Notes: generated by a model not told the origin, from the letters alone. DNA of 64,000 nucleotides from Silurus meridionalis (GCF_014805685.1 NC_060896.1:10318889-10382888); one strand, 5' to 3'; positions 11,649 to 23,770 are shown, counted from the first letter of the stretch. Numbers and translations are program-made.

Positions 11649-14027
11649 CTTATTGGAGGCATAGACAACCTCGCCACTGTTACTGAGTAATGAACCTTCT
11701 CACATCTCCTTCCCTCCCACATCTTCAAGGACAGATCGGCATGCGCTCCTGCTCCCGTCTCAGGACTACAAGCTTCAGACATTCATTTCCGCTCCGCTCT
11801 GCTCTCCTTCTCCAGCTGATGTATAGCGCCTCCTGACACGAGCTGACATCCCAGAGAAAAGATAGTCATGAATCTTTAATGTTTCCTGTTCATAAATTAC
11901 AGTGGCACAATCAGTTGGGCTTCAGCTCTTCGCCTGCTCTTGGACCGACTCGGAGGTCTCATTAATAACAGATACAGAGGAGGTGTGGAGATTAGCAGCG
12001 TCTCTCTGGCCGCAATGCGCACCCTGTTTAATTTCATCATGGTTCCACAAATGGCTACATCTTTTTTAAGAAGTTAAACCTGTAATACACTCCGTTTGTT
12101 GCTAATTCCCAAATGAAAAACTTGTACATACAGCACATGTGTGCTTCTTTCTGATATGTAGCTGCAGCACTTAAAAGTCGCATTCATCTTCTTCTGTATG
12201 GTGCTACTAATTATAACACTAGCACTTAACCTTAAACACTGCTAAGCACTATGCTCAAGTGTGTTACAATTCATCTTTTCTGTAAAAAAATCAGCCAAAT
12301 TCCTTTAAAAGAGGACATGTGTGTGTGTGTGTGTGTGTGTGTGAATTGTCTAGCTGCAAATAGAGCTTGGAGGTCATATGCTTTAAGACCTCCCACTTCA
12401 TGACAGCAGGCTGTAGTATGAGATAGGAAGGCTGAGGATGTAAAATCAATCAATACCTCAACTCTGAAAGTTTATATCTTTTATCATGAGGTCTGCATTA
12501 GTGTTTTTTCTTTTTTGCTCTAAATCTGTAATGTCCTGCTGGATTCATACTATGTTTCCTCTGAATACCAAACACTTTAAACAGTAAAACAGTATTAAAA
12601 AAAAAGAATAAATAAAAACATTTACATTTGTAGTTTCTTCCTTATGTGTTTTTCCTTATGTATCTTTTATGTTCAAAGTACAATGTATGCTTCATTTATC
12701 TGCTTTTTATTCTGTCACTTCTTATAATGTGTTATGGTCATGTAAGTAACATTGGCTGCAAAAAACAAACCCTAATGAAGATCAAATGTTAGGAGTGTGT
12801 TACTCTGTGTAATCATCTGATGTCACTGGATGAATTTTACAGTCTCTGTTCAAAACAGAGACAAGTTTTTTGTAATCAAAAACTAACCTTCCAGAGTGTT
12901 GCACGGATGTTTTTTCAACAACCTAAAGAGAAACTATACAGAACATTTTTTTAATGGTTATCTTTAGAGCTTTATGTTTATAACCAAAATCTAACCCTAC
13001 AAATGTATATTTTGGGAACATTCTTGAAAAAAGAAAAAAAAAAAAAAAAAAGCATTCTCATAATGACCAAAACCAAAAATTGTAATGACCAAAACAAAAA
13101 AAACAAAAAATTGATAGCAGGTCTGCCCACTCTTGCTTCTTTTATTATTCTGCTTTTTTTTATGTATTTTTTATTACGACTATTAATTCCTGTTCCACAA
13201 AACTCCAAAATGATCTATTCAGAGACAACCAACAATTTGATAAGGATGACACTCCTTAGAGGAAATGTCATATTAAAAATAGCTCAAGCTTAGAAAGGAA
13301 GTATTAAATGGTGCTTAGCTATGATTAAAGGATGCAGAGAGTAAAAAAAAAATGTCCACCACATCCTGTCACTCATAAGATGAGCTATCAGAGCACATTG
13401 ATAGAGAAGAGAAGAACTACAGAGGACAGGATGCTCTTTAGGATTTTCTTTGTCATCACAATTCAGAACACAGAAATGAGTATCCTGTCCTTGTTGATTC
13501 TGCCACTTCTCTGCTTGGTCCTATTTTGAGATGTGTCATTAGTTATTTCTGACATGTCATTTCTCTGCAGAGCGTAGTGGTGCTAGAACATCAAAATGAA
13601 CTGGTTTTGCATTGCAGACTATAAGATACCTGAGTACAGCATCCCACCCCCAATAGACGTATACACTTATGCAGAGAGAGAGACAGCAAGAACATTTGAG
13701 CATTTTATAACAGCTGCCACGGAGCATATTATCGACATAGCGAGTGACAGTGAAGCTAGCTTAAGAACCCAATGACAGACACTGACATACAGTAATAAAA
13801 CTCTACTAATGAAGGGAGGACAGCAAAGAGATGCTAAATTTTAAATTTTTAGGTCCAAGAAGCACCATATTCAGCAGACACAGTAGGTAGAAGACTGCTT
13901 TTAGACCAGCTCTCTGTCATAAAAAAGGAATTATGCAATAACTAAAGTTCTAGAGAAAGACCATGACCAGACATTTTCCCTCCTGACTGGTTTTGTGCTA
14001 CACGTTCTTTACTCCCTTTCTATATAC
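11645..14027. other. No gene seen; unique sequence, A-rich tracts and a GT repeat
   Basis: 11.8-12.06 kb is non-repetitive and moderately GC-rich. 13.0-13.2 kb is A-rich and produces lysine-rich false frames. No exon signals were convincing. Confidence 0.4.
12318..12343. repeat. (GT)n microsatellite
   Basis: About 13 GT units. Confidence 0.92.
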
Positions 14028-14285
14028 ACTATATTGCTAAAAGTATTGGGACACCTAACCTTTCCTGCCATATGTGGTTAGCACTAAGCTGGAGGCACAC
14101 AATTTTATTGGATGTCTTTGGATGCGATATAATAAAATCTTGCTTTACATGGTTTGGAGAGGAAGATCCTGAGTGGCCTGCTATAGAGCTCTGACCTCAA
14201 ACCTACTGAACACCTTTGGGATGAATGTGAACACTGACTGCACCCCAGACCTCCTCACCTACATCAGTACCTGTAGTTGTATGTT
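14028..14285 (+). mobile_element. Tc1-like remnant with transposase C-terminal fragment (family 1)
   Basis: It begins with the terminal-repeat-like 'tacactatattgctaaaagt' and later carries, in plus orientation, 'ctactgaacacctttgggat', the codons around the decayed DLNP-TEHLWD motif of a Tc1-type transposase. The middle is deleted. A related arrangement is seen at 22275 and 23395-23505. Confidence 0.75.
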
Positions 14286-14314
14286 ACATATATATATATA
14301 TATATATATATATA
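14286..14314. repeat. (TA)n target tract, left half
   Basis: A TA dinucleotide run in which the DD37E element landed; the other half continues at 15875-15908. Because the target duplication is TA, the exact junction is defined only by the first base of the terminal repeat. Confidence 0.95.
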
Positions 14315-15871
14315 CAGGGAGTGCAGAATTATTAGGCAAGTTGTATTTTTGAGGATTAATTTTATTTGAGGATTTAATTTGAACAACAACCATGTTCTCA
14401 ATGAACACAAAAAACTCATTAATATCAAAGCTGAATATTTTTGGAAGTAGTTTTTAGTTTTAGCTATTTTAGGGGGATATCTGTGTGTGCAGGTGACTAT
14501 TACTGTGCATAATTATTAGGCAACTTAACAAAAAACAAATTCATACCCATTTCAATTATTTATTTTTACCAGTGAAACCAATATAACATCTCAACATTCA
14601 CAAATATACATGTCTGACATTCAAAACCAAACAAAAACAAATCAGTGACCAATATAGCCACCTTTCTTTGCAAGGACACTCAAAAGCCTGCCATCCATGG
14701 ATTCTGTCAGTGTTTTGATCTGTTCACCATCAACATTGCGTGCAGCAGCAACCACAGCCTCCCAGACACTGTTCAGAGAGGTGTACTGTTTTCCTCCTTG
14801 TAAATCGCACATTTGATGATGGACCACAGGTTCTCAATGGGGTTCAGATCAGGTGAACAAGGAGGCCATATCATTAGATTTTCTTCTTTTATACCCTTTC
14901 TTGCCAGCCACGCTGTGGAGTACTTGGACGTGTGTGATGGAGCATTGTCCTGCATGAAAATCATGTTTTTCTTGAAGGATGCAGACTTCTTCCTGTACCA
15001 CTGCTTGAAGAAGGTGTCTTCCAGAAACTGGCAGTAGGACTGGGAGTTCAGCTTGACTCCATCCTCAACCCGAAAAGGCCCCACAAGCTCATCTTTGATG
15101 ATACCAGCCCAAACCAGTACTCCACCTCCACCTTGCTGGCGTCTGAGTCGGACTGGAGCTCTCTGCCCTTTACCAATCCAGCCACGGGCCCATCCATCTG
15201 GCCCATCAAGACTCACTCTCATTTCATCAGTCCATAAAACCTTAGAAAAATCAGTCTTGAGATATTTCTTGGCCCAGTCTTGACGTTTCAGCTTGTGTGT
15301 CTTGTTCAGTGGTGGTCGACTTTCTGCCTTTCTTACCTTGGCCATGTCTCTGAGTATTGCACACCTTGTGCTTTTGGGCACTCAGTGATGTTGCAGCTCT
15401 GAAATATGGCCAAACTGGTGGCAAGTGGCATCTTGGCAGCTGCACGCTTGACTTTTCTCAGTTCACGGGCAGTTATTTTGCGCCTTGGTTTTTCCACACG
15501 CTTCTTGCGACCCTGTCGACTATTTTGAATGAAACGCTTGATTGTTCGATGATCACGCTTCAGAAGCTTGGCTATTTTAAGACTGCTGCATCCCTCTGCA
15601 ATATATCTCACTATTTTTGACTTTTCTGAGCCTGTCAAGTCCTTCTTTTGACCCATTTTGCCAAAGGAAAGGAAGTTGCCTAATAATTATGCACACCTGA
15701 TATAGGGTGTTGATGTCATTAGACCACACCCCTTCTCATTACAGAGATGCACATCACCTAATATGCTTAATTGGTAGTAGGCTTTCCAGCCTATACAGCT
15801 TGGAGTAAGACAACATGCATAACGAGGATGATGTGGTCAAAATACTCATTTGCCTAATAATTCTGCACTCC

Positions 15872-15874
<3 letters not shown>
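14315..15874 (-). mobile_element. Near-complete Tc1/mariner-superfamily transposon, DD37E type (TRT-like)
   Basis: The element is 1560 bases long. Its outermost 25 bases (14315-14339) are a perfect inverted repeat of 15850-15874 and begin CAGGGAGTGCAGAATTATTA. A second perfect 22-base inverted repeat lies inside (14505-14526 and 15673-15694) and shares the core ATTATTAGGCAA, giving two likely transposase-binding sites per end. It sits in a TA run, as expected for TA target choice. The transposase gene is on the minus strand. The spacing between the second and third catalytic residues is 37, which from family knowledge matches the vertebrate DD37E/TRT group and not classic DD34E Tc1. Confidence 0.9.
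14642..15656 (-). pseudogene. DD37E transposase with two frameshifts
   Basis: The frame starts MGQKKDLTGSEKSK at 15656, followed by a helix-turn-helix DNA-binding region (residues about 10-60) and a basic stretch (RQGRKKR). Near 15370-15377 an A-run appears one base short, moving the reading into the frame of 14773-15381. There the catalytic core is visible: WTDE (first D), MQDNAPSH (second D), and SPDLNPIENLW (E, 37 residues after the second D). Near 14795-14805 a second small indel moves the tail into a third frame, ending at 14642. All three catalytic residues are intact, so the damage is slight. The gene is inactive as read; a sequencing error at the A-run is possible. Confidence 0.88.

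Positions 15875-15908
<34 letters not shown>
15875..15908. repeat. (TA)n target tract, right half
   Basis: Continuation of the TA run interrupted by the transposon. Confidence 0.95.
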
Positions 15909-15909
<1 letters not shown>

Positions 15910-18186
15910 GTAAACATACACTATATTGACATATGGGTCATAAGTATGGTATGTGCTTTTTGAGCATAGCATTGCACATTAAGTAACAATTTGCTCTTCT
16001 AATTTCCTCCACTGTACCCTTCCTCTCGGACTCCGCAACGGCAGCCCGGATTACCCCGATCCTGCTGTTTTCCATGTTCACGCTGTCTGCACCACGTTTA
16101 TCCGTTGCTGCCCAGCGCTGCGCTTTCCATAGCATGGATCCATGGATTCTCTACACAAACTGTCTCTGCTTTCACAGCACTTCGTGGACCGACCACTGGA
16201 TATTAGTGCTTCGCTACAAATATTAGTGGATTATCTCCTAAGTATTCTCAATAAACTTTGCGTTTACTTCGGCTTCCGCCTCCTTATCAGCATTACTATT
16301 ATTATTAATTATTATTATCTCGCTCCGCATGACCAATCAAACAAATCGCGGCAACGCTGTTGTGTAAAAAACCTCCAAAAACACGTGCATGCACATTCTC
16401 ATTTAATGACGCACATCATGTACATAATGAAATTTCAAGCATGTTAATATATTGCCGCCATATTGGTTTTCGTTTATCTCGATGCATTTTAGCGTCCCCT
16501 AGACATAACCGGGTTTTTTTTTTATTTATGTATTTATATATACTGTGTACTTTTAACAGAGTAGCACTTCTCCATCACTGCTTCACTTTCTGGATTTCTT
16601 CATTTGTACAGTTTTACACTCAATCCTTAAGCCACAACAATGAATTAAAGATAAAGGCTTCACATAGCATTATATGTATTTAAAAAAAGAGCACAAATGG
16701 CAAACATTCAAAATAGTGGACAATCCTCAAATTGAAGAAATGAAAAATCTTAATCATCATAATCTCATCGCATCTAACGAGGAAAGCAAAAATGAAAATG
16801 CACGTCAGATCTCCGCAGCAAATGCACAAAGAGTATTTTGTTCCTAGATTCAAGTTTTGCGATACACTTGCTTTCTGCTTTCTATTTTCTTACCTCGAAA
16901 GGCAAGGTGACCAAAAAAAAAAAAAAAAAACCAAGCAAAATGAAAAGCAACAGTAAGCCATATCCCCTGCATCCATTTCCTATTGAAATCTGCTCTTTCA
17001 TTAATTCGTATATCGATCGTGTGCACAAGGCTGTGAATTATGCTGTGAAATATAAGACTTCACATAATAGCCTCCATTTATCAGCACGCTGCCTCTTCAG
17101 CAGCTCCCATGACCACGCTGGCCTCTGGGGCCAATAAAAACATTTTTCCCATTTCCTCTCACACTTATCAATAATCAACATGCAATAAAACTGACAAATA
17201 AAGCAAATGCTGCATTTATTCTCTCAACAAAAACAACTGTGAGGTCCCCAGCTGAAGTGCAGGGCAGTGGCTTCAGGCTCGGTGCTTTTCCACGTTTATT
17301 TACTTTTTTCTCCTATTTAGCCTGACGGAGATTACAGGCCAAATGATCCATAATGAGCATCACCCCCACCCCCACCACACACACCTTGATTCTGCCTCTT
17401 CAAGCGTGACTATTCCAATAAAGCTCTCCTGGCTTCTGCCAATCCCTCAGTCGATGCTATTGTCACCACAAGTGGATACATGGAAATCACAGCAAGGTGC
17501 AAAAAGCCCCATGCTCCAAGCTGCTCGCTCTTCACTGCACCATTCTGAATTGTGCCATTGTGTGCAAACTTCAATATGCGAAAACTGCACTGAGCTCCCT
17601 GTAAGAGCAATTCAAAGTGGGACGAGAGAGACGGCAATCCTTTCAAACACGCGAGTGGGATTGCACTAGCACTAGTGTCTTTCCAAATCTGCTTTAACAT
17701 TATACTGTTATAATGAAAGAGGTTTAATTCATTTTTACTCTACAGTACAGAGCACCCCTGGAGACCAGGAGAATGATAGGCTGAGAATAGAGTAAACAAC
17801 AGCAGGAATGGTGACACACCAGAAGCTCTAGCACCCTCTTATTAGACCTAAAGATACAGAAACAGCACCGAAAAGACACGGGTGATAGTTGGTATGAGTC
17901 AAGGAATGACAGGCCTGGGAAATCTTTTCATCATGGCAGACAAGAGCAGTGTGAGTGCACAACACTGGGAAAGGCTTCGCCCAAGGCCTGTAACGTGCTA
18001 TCCAGCATGGGGGTGTTCTCCAGAAAGAGAAAGACTGCATAGAAATGTAAATAAATGAGCGGTAACACTTAATGTAAGGGTGTTCACAGAGGTGTATGAA
18101 GCTTGCATGAGCAATTCATGATCATATAAAAATACTTATTTTGTTTTTATTTAATATTATTGATTAACTATTCAAATATCATGTTA
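15909..18186. other. No gene seen; unique sequence including GC-richer stretches
   Basis: 15.99-16.13 kb and 16.33-16.4 kb are GC-richer with no domain in the small frames. 16.95-17.7 kb is non-repetitive and could hold conserved non-coding sequence. A short poly-A tract lies at 16911-16930. Confidence 0.4.
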
Positions 18187-19432
18187 GTCGGCTGTTCCCA
18201 TTAGGAGTCGCCACAATGGATCATCCGTCTCCATATCCCCCTGTCCCCTACATCTGCCTCTTTCAAACCAACTACCTGCACGTCTTCCCTCACCCCATCC
18301 ATAAACCTCATCCTTGGCCTTCTTCTTATCCTCCATCCTGGCGGCTCCATCCTCAGTATTCTTCTACCGATATACCCAATGTCCCTCCTCTGCATATGTC
18401 CTAACCATCTCAATCATTTCTTCCTTACCTTGTCTCCAAAACATCCTACATGCGCTGTCACTCTAATAAACTTGTTTCTAATCCTGTCCATCCCCAATGA
18501 AAACCTCAACATCTTCAGCTCTGCTACCTTTAGCTCCACCTCCTGTCTTTGAGTCAATGCCACTGTCTCTAAACCATACACCATCGCAGGTCTCACCACA
18601 GTCCTATAAACCTTTCCTTTCACTCTTGCACTTTTACCTTTCTTTTACTCTTGCCACTCTTCTCCACCCACTCCACCCTGCCTGCACTCTTTTCTTCACT
18701 TCTCCAACACACTCTCCATTCTTTTGCACTGTTGACCCCAATTTCTTAAACTCCTCCACGTTCTGCCCTCCCTCTCATTCACGCACATGTACTCTGTCTT
18801 ACTCCTACTGAATTTCATTCCCCTTCTCTCCAGCATGTACCTCCACCTCTCCAGGCTCTTCTCCACCTGCTCCCTACTCACACCCCAAATCACAATATCA
18901 TCCGCAAACATCATAGTCCAAGGAGACTCCTGTCTGACCTCATTCGTCAGCCTGTCCATTACCACTGCAAACAGAAAAGGACTCAGAGCCGATACATGTC
19001 CTGCACCACCAGCACATACTTCTCTGACACACCTGACTTCCTCATGCAATACCACAACTCCTCTTTTGGCAACCTGTCGTACGCTTTCTCTAAATCCACA
19101 AACACACTGTGCAACTCCTTCTGACCTTCTCTATACTTCTCCATTAACATTCTCAAAGCAAATAATGCATCTGTCGTGCTCTTCCTCGGCATGAAAACAT
19201 ACTGTTGCTCACAGATGGTCAACTCTTTCCCTCAGCCTGGCTTCCACTACTCTTTCCCATAACTTCATGGTTTGTTGATCAACTTTATTCCCCTGCAGTA
19301 ACTGCAGATTTCCCTTATTCTTAAAAATTGTTACCAGCACACTCCTTCTCCATTCCTCAGGCATCGGACCTTCCAGAATCTTGTTAAACAATCTTGTAAA
19401 AAACTCCACTGCCATCTCTCCTAAACATCTCT
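18187..19432 (-). mobile_element. RTE-like LINE, copy B (5'-truncated, broken RT)
   Basis: Minus-strand fragments run from about 19415 (start of RT) to 18201 (the C-terminal end, MIHCGDS and stop). Readable motifs are RT motif A (VFVDLEKAYDRLP, 18983-19222), motif C (MMFADDIV, within 18696-19055) and the C-terminal block with WLGHMQRRD and GRRILRMEPPG (18201-18413). A deletion removed the segment between QDMY and SALSPFLF, which normally carries motif B. Several frameshifts and stops follow. The short sequence after the stop corresponds to the tail reused by the SINE-like elements. Confidence 0.85.
18201..19415 (-). pseudogene. Reverse transcriptase pseudogene of LINE copy B
   Basis: Five overlapping minus-strand frames together cover the RT domain and the C-terminal region of a non-LTR retrotransposon polyprotein. 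Catalytic aspartates remain in FVDLEK and FADD, but the connecting region is deleted and the frame is lost several times. The endonuclease part is absent through 5' truncation. Confidence 0.85.
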
Positions 19433-19639
19433 ACGATTCTACTGGTATGTCATACCTGTACACCTGTACTACACGTGAAACATGTAGCCGCAGTGCAATG
19501 GATAAATTTATACTGATGTGGGTCAGAAAGGTTAGGTAATGTAAACATCAAGCATTAGAAATGTGGCACAATTCACCAGGCAGGCTAGTCTTTCTAAACA
19601 TAACTGCTGATCTTCTGGGCAGTCTTGAAGACACCTTGT

Positions 19640-19935
19640 TGATGTGAGAGGTCTTTGGAGATTGGCCAGACTGAATAGAGCTGACAGAAAAACTACAATA
19701 ACACAAACAGCCACTCTTACAATTGTGGAGAGCAGAAAAAAATCTCAGAATGCACAACGTGCATCAAACCCTGGACCACTGAATCTAAATCTACTGGAAA
19801 CACCTTTGGGATGTTTTAGAATGGAAGAATCACAGCCTGAAAGCGTGATGCAATCAACGTGGAACAGAATCGCAGAGAAGTGTTTCCAAAATCTTGTGGA
19901 ATCCATGCCATGAAGAAATAAAGCGGTTTTGAGAG
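19640..19935 (+). mobile_element. Internally deleted Tc1-like transposase fragment (family 2)
   Basis: The plus-strand frame 19644-19913 starts with LWRLARLNRADRKTTITQ, matching the mid-N-terminal region of a Tc1-type transposase. It then jumps to a decayed DLNP-like region and to the C-terminal block WNRIAEKCFQNLVESMP. The first two catalytic residues are missing. The same family appears at 48.5 kb and 52.2 kb. Confidence 0.78.
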
Positions 19936-20439
19936 CACCGGTAGCTAGTCTGAGTACAGTTCCCAGAGTTCCTGATACCGATTAGTGAGTGTAAGCTGTC
20001 ATGCACATCATTGAATTTAGGTAATAAACAGTAATAGACAGGAAGTCAGGGAACAAAAAATAACAAATATAAAAAACAATATTTAAATTCTACTATGAAA
20101 CTAAACAATGTACCATTTTGTACTGCAATACTAAATAGACTCTAGATCCTTTAGGTTTTTGTGATATAAAATATTAAACCATAATATTAAAATATAAATC
20201 ATGTAAGATTTGTAGTGCCTTTAATTTCTTATAGCAAACAACAAAATTAAAGTGAAAACAAGCAATGCTTCAAGGAAAAACAGGAAGCAAAAATACTTGT
20301 AGTAGCTACTAGTAAACCCTTATTGCATCTCATGCACACCCCTTATCTAATACCTAATTAAAGCATACTTTTGCTTATAATAAAGCACTAAACAATTTCA
20401 CTAGATTATAAAGAGAGCTCCTGAGCAAGACATTCCACA
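19936..20439. other. No gene seen; AT-rich
   Basis: AT-rich sequence with no exon, repeat family or RNA gene recognised. Confidence 0.4.
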
Positions 20440-21320
20440 GGTTTTCCGTACCATCTTGGCTCTCACTGGGTCATTTCAAAATGTTAGTCCTTGTCTTTTT
20501 TTCCAGAATCAATTTTTTTTGTTGACTTGGATTTTGTGCTTTGGCTCGTTATCGTACTGGAAGGTAAAATTTTTCTTCATCTTCAGCTGTCTAACCGAGG
20601 CCTTGCAGGTTTTGTGCCAAAATAAATTGGCCTCTGGTGCTATCCATGATTCCCTCTTTCATGACTAGAGCTTTAGAGCGTCCATCTAGCCACCATACCC
20701 AATAACCACATATTCCACACCTGTGAAGAATACAAGAGCTATCACATTCTGGGACCAGTACTTGTCTGATATTCCAGCAGCTCCTTTAATGTTGGATGTT
20801 GAATGTTTAATGTTTTTTCATGTCTTTTCACCCCTTTCGAAAATTGCATACACAGTCCTGTTCTTGGTAATGTCTTGTCATGCATTAATAATAGTCTACA
20901 CGGTATAGCGAATGTCTTTTGAATTCAGTTGTACCCTTTTCCTAATCAATACCGTTTTTTTCCTAAACTTAGATCCTATACATGCTTTGCAAGCACGTTA
21001 AGGACCATTACTTCAGCAGTCAAATAAAAACAAAGGAAATGTCCAAAATATTCTTACAGAAATTGCAGACTTCTCTTGGGGGGTTAACCACAATGATTTT
21101 AGTTATGACAGCTGTATGGTAATTGCTTTGGAACATGATTTTGAATGTAATTGGTTAATTCTGAGCTCAGTCGCATTCCCTATTACAAATGGATGTGCAC
21201 ACTTCTGCAACTAGGTTATTGTTCATTTTATCTTTTCCATTTTTCCCTTAAGCATTTTTTTTTTCACAGGAATTCCCTTGATTGATATACCACATCAAAG
21301 ATGGAAAATGATCTGATATG
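20440..21320 (-). mobile_element. Degraded Tc1-like element (family 3)
   Basis: Minus-strand transposase-derived sequence is recognisable by landmarks such as 'ttggcctctggtgctatcca', 'atattccagcagctccttta' and 'gttcttggtaatgtc', and by the subterminal part with 'aatgtaattggttaattctg'. Every frame is broken. The ends are too diverged to place exactly. Confidence 0.7.
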
Positions 21321-22274
21321 ATTTATCTTCACGGATTCATTCATTCCTCCTTTCACTTTATTCTCACTGCAAAAATATCCTGGATGTAAGCACACGTTAT
21401 ATATTTCTTCATATTTCAACTTTTCTACAAATATTTTATTCATTTCAGGCTTGACCCTGGATGCTAGTTTTGTCTGGAAAAAAAGCAAAATGGTCTGCAA
21501 CTGAATATATTTAAACTTTAATAAATATTTATCGAAAAATGTGCTACATGGTGTTATATTTGTTATATAATATTTTAATAATGAGAAATAATAGAAAATG
21601 TGTCCTAGATTTAAACTATACTCAATATATCATGTTCTGAATTCCTGTGTCAGGGTTAAATTTTATACATGTGTTCGAAGTACATGAAGGAAAACAGAGA
21701 AGCTAGAGGAAACTCACATGAACATGGCAAGAAAATGCAAACTTCGCACATAGGAAGAACAAACCCAGAACTGGGGAGCGAATGTGGAGCCAAGAATTAT
21801 AATATAAACCTGTAGAGTTGATTAGATGATAAAGATTGTGATTACTGACTACATTTATCTACTGTATATAAAAATGTTGCAAATTCCAATTGTACAAATG
21901 ATCCTATAACTCGGATCATTATGATGGAATCCGAAATGATGCTAAATAAATGTGTTTGCTCTCTCATCAGGAGATCTTGAGTTCCATTCGCAGCAACTTT
22001 ACAGCCATTCTGTAATATGTAATACTCTCTCTTCTGTCAATAGACAATCACAGTCATCTGTGAGCTCATAGACAGAAGAGAGTATTTTCCTCTTAGTGTG
22101 TTACTTTGTCTTTTGATGCAGCTTGAGCACTAATAGATAGGATTTTTGTTGGCATATGGTTCAGCTTTTCTAAAATGTGACTTAGAATGTATGTAGTTAC
22201 AGTATATCACATCTACACAATTCTCTTATTTACACTGATTTCGATGTAAAAGCAAAAATCAGCTCGACCCAACC
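21321..22274. other. No gene seen; contains a strong hairpin
   Basis: AT-rich sequence. 21.65-21.79 kb weakly resembles a common fish dispersed repeat in minus orientation. The hairpin at 22021-22086 is listed separately. Confidence 0.4.
22021..22086. repeat. Imperfect inverted repeat forming a 66-base hairpin
   Basis: AATACTCTC pairs with GAGAGTATT, TTCTGTC pairs with GACAGAA after a two-base bulge, and an inner CACAG-TCAT-CTGTG closes the loop. The size resembles a microRNA precursor, but the internal loop is large and no known microRNA was recognised. Confidence 0.6.
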
Positions 22275-22309
22275 TACACTATATGGACAAAAGTGACCTT
22301 TCCCGTTCT

Positions 22310-22690
22310 CAGTGGTGGGCCGTCAGGGCCAGCAAAGCCTTCTCTGCTGGCCTAAACACTATCAGAAGCACTGACCTACATTTACAACCTAAATTCTAAT
22401 ATTTGTTTCATGAAATTGAATTAATTTATTCCCAACAGTTTATTCTATTCATTTCGTAGTTCTCTTGGCTGCACTGCTTCCAGTACGTGCATGTGGATGT
22501 TAGAATTTTTTGTCCAATCAGATTTCAGCCTCTATGTGCTGCCATTTCAATCTTATCTGCCCAGGGCCTTCAAAGTCTGTATTGCTGGCCTTTTTACCAT
22601 CATCTCCTTAAGAAATAGCTCTGTTTAACCAATCAGATTTCAAGCTAGCTGGCATCAGCATTTTTATGTCCTCTGACTTGTTGGTCAGAG
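22310..22690 (+). mobile_element. Dispersed DNA-transposon-like repeat, copy 1 (5' end)
   Basis: It begins CAGTGGTGGGCCGTCAGGGC and continues with 'agcaaagccttctctgctgg'. The same sequence recurs in inverted orientation at 36845-37223, so it is a repeat family. The homology runs to about 'gtcctctga' near 22677. Downstream (22980-23160) are broken plus-strand codons that may be the transposase N-terminus. The hAT assignment is tentative. Confidence 0.65.
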
Positions 22691-22761
22691 GGAAACTGTT
22701 ACAGCCAAGTTTGACTGAAAAAACATGTCTATAGCATGCTTCACACATTAATACATTAGAG

Positions 22762-22958
22762 CAGTGGTTCTTAACCTGAGTTCGATCGGACCTCAAGGGT
22801 TCGGTGAGTCAGTCTCAGGGGTTCGGCGGAGGTCAAGACACACACCCGACTCATGATTCGTGATGACACGCCCCGCTTGGCCATCATTGGAAGGGTTCGG
22901 TGGATGCGCATATGAAACTGGTGGGGGTCAGTACCTCCAACAAGGTTAAGAACCACTG
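22762..22958. mobile_element. 197-base hAT-type MITE (Charlie/MER5-like ends)
   Basis: The ends are CAGTGGTTCTTAACCT and its inverted copy AGGTTAAGAACCACTG. A perfect 8-base duplication, CATTAGAG, flanks it at 22754-22761 and 22959-22966. Eight-base duplications and CAGTGGTTCT-type ends are typical of the hAT-Charlie group. It has no coding capacity. Confidence 0.9.
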
Positions 22959-23766
22959 CATTAGAGTTAGACTTTTTATGCCTACAGAGGAAAAGAAATT
23001 AATTTGGTCCCGGACATAATTAAAAATCTATTTTCTAGAAAAGCTAGACATTGTGAGGAGAGGTCTGCCAACTCTAAAGCTAGCTAGCTTGTCTCAGCTT
23101 GGGAAAGGGTTTGTTCTCCACTTCCAGATCAGTGAATACGAGCCGTACCATGAATGAATACGTGAATATGTGATTTTGAGGAGCGGTGCAAATTATGAGT
23201 ATGCATCTCTGGTAAATAGGTTGTATTTAATTTACTTTTTTATGTTTTTATCATGTTATTAAACATATATTAATTCTGAACTGCTCCAGATGATGTAGGT
23301 GGCACAGTTGTGGTTGTAGTATAGAAGTTTGGAGCTTGCTTTAGTAAAATTGTATTCACCTTCCATATGCAAAATGCCTCTCTCTGTAATGGGACGCGTT
23401 GGATAGAGCTCTGATCTCAACCCAACTGAACACCTTTGTGATGAATTAGAACGCTGACTGAACCTCAGACTGCCTCACCCTACATCAGTACCTGATAGGG
23501 GGTGTAAAATTACACAAAATTCACTATTCGGTTTGTATCTCAATTTTCAAATAACGGTTCGGTTCAATTTTAGTGTAATATTTTATAGTAATATTATTTT
23601 ATAACATTTTATAAAAAACTAAATAGGACAAATCTAATTGATGCAATACACTTTTATTATAAATGATTAAATCAGGTAATTAATTAAATTGCTACAAATT
23701 AAACGGAGTAAATACAATTAAATGATTAAAATTTTTGTTTGGATTTGTTAGACCCAATATAGATGC

Positions 23767-23770
<4 letters not shown>

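Larger units (their letters stand above)
22275..23505 (+). mobile_element. Tc1-like remnant (family 1) split by the hAT-like insertions
   Basis: A terminal-repeat-like piece 'tacactatatggacaaaagt' at 22275-22309 and a C-terminal transposase piece at 23395-23505 ('caactgaacacctttgtgat', DLNPTE-like) are the same two parts found next to each other at 14028-14285. The 1.1 kb between them holds the hAT-like repeat and its nested MITE. The reconstruction as one interrupted element is inference. Confidence 0.55.

Noticed and set aside
15938..16447. Possible small gene in two adjacent frames near 16 kb
   Set aside because: No domain, no matching splice sites, opposite strands, and located between transposon debris.
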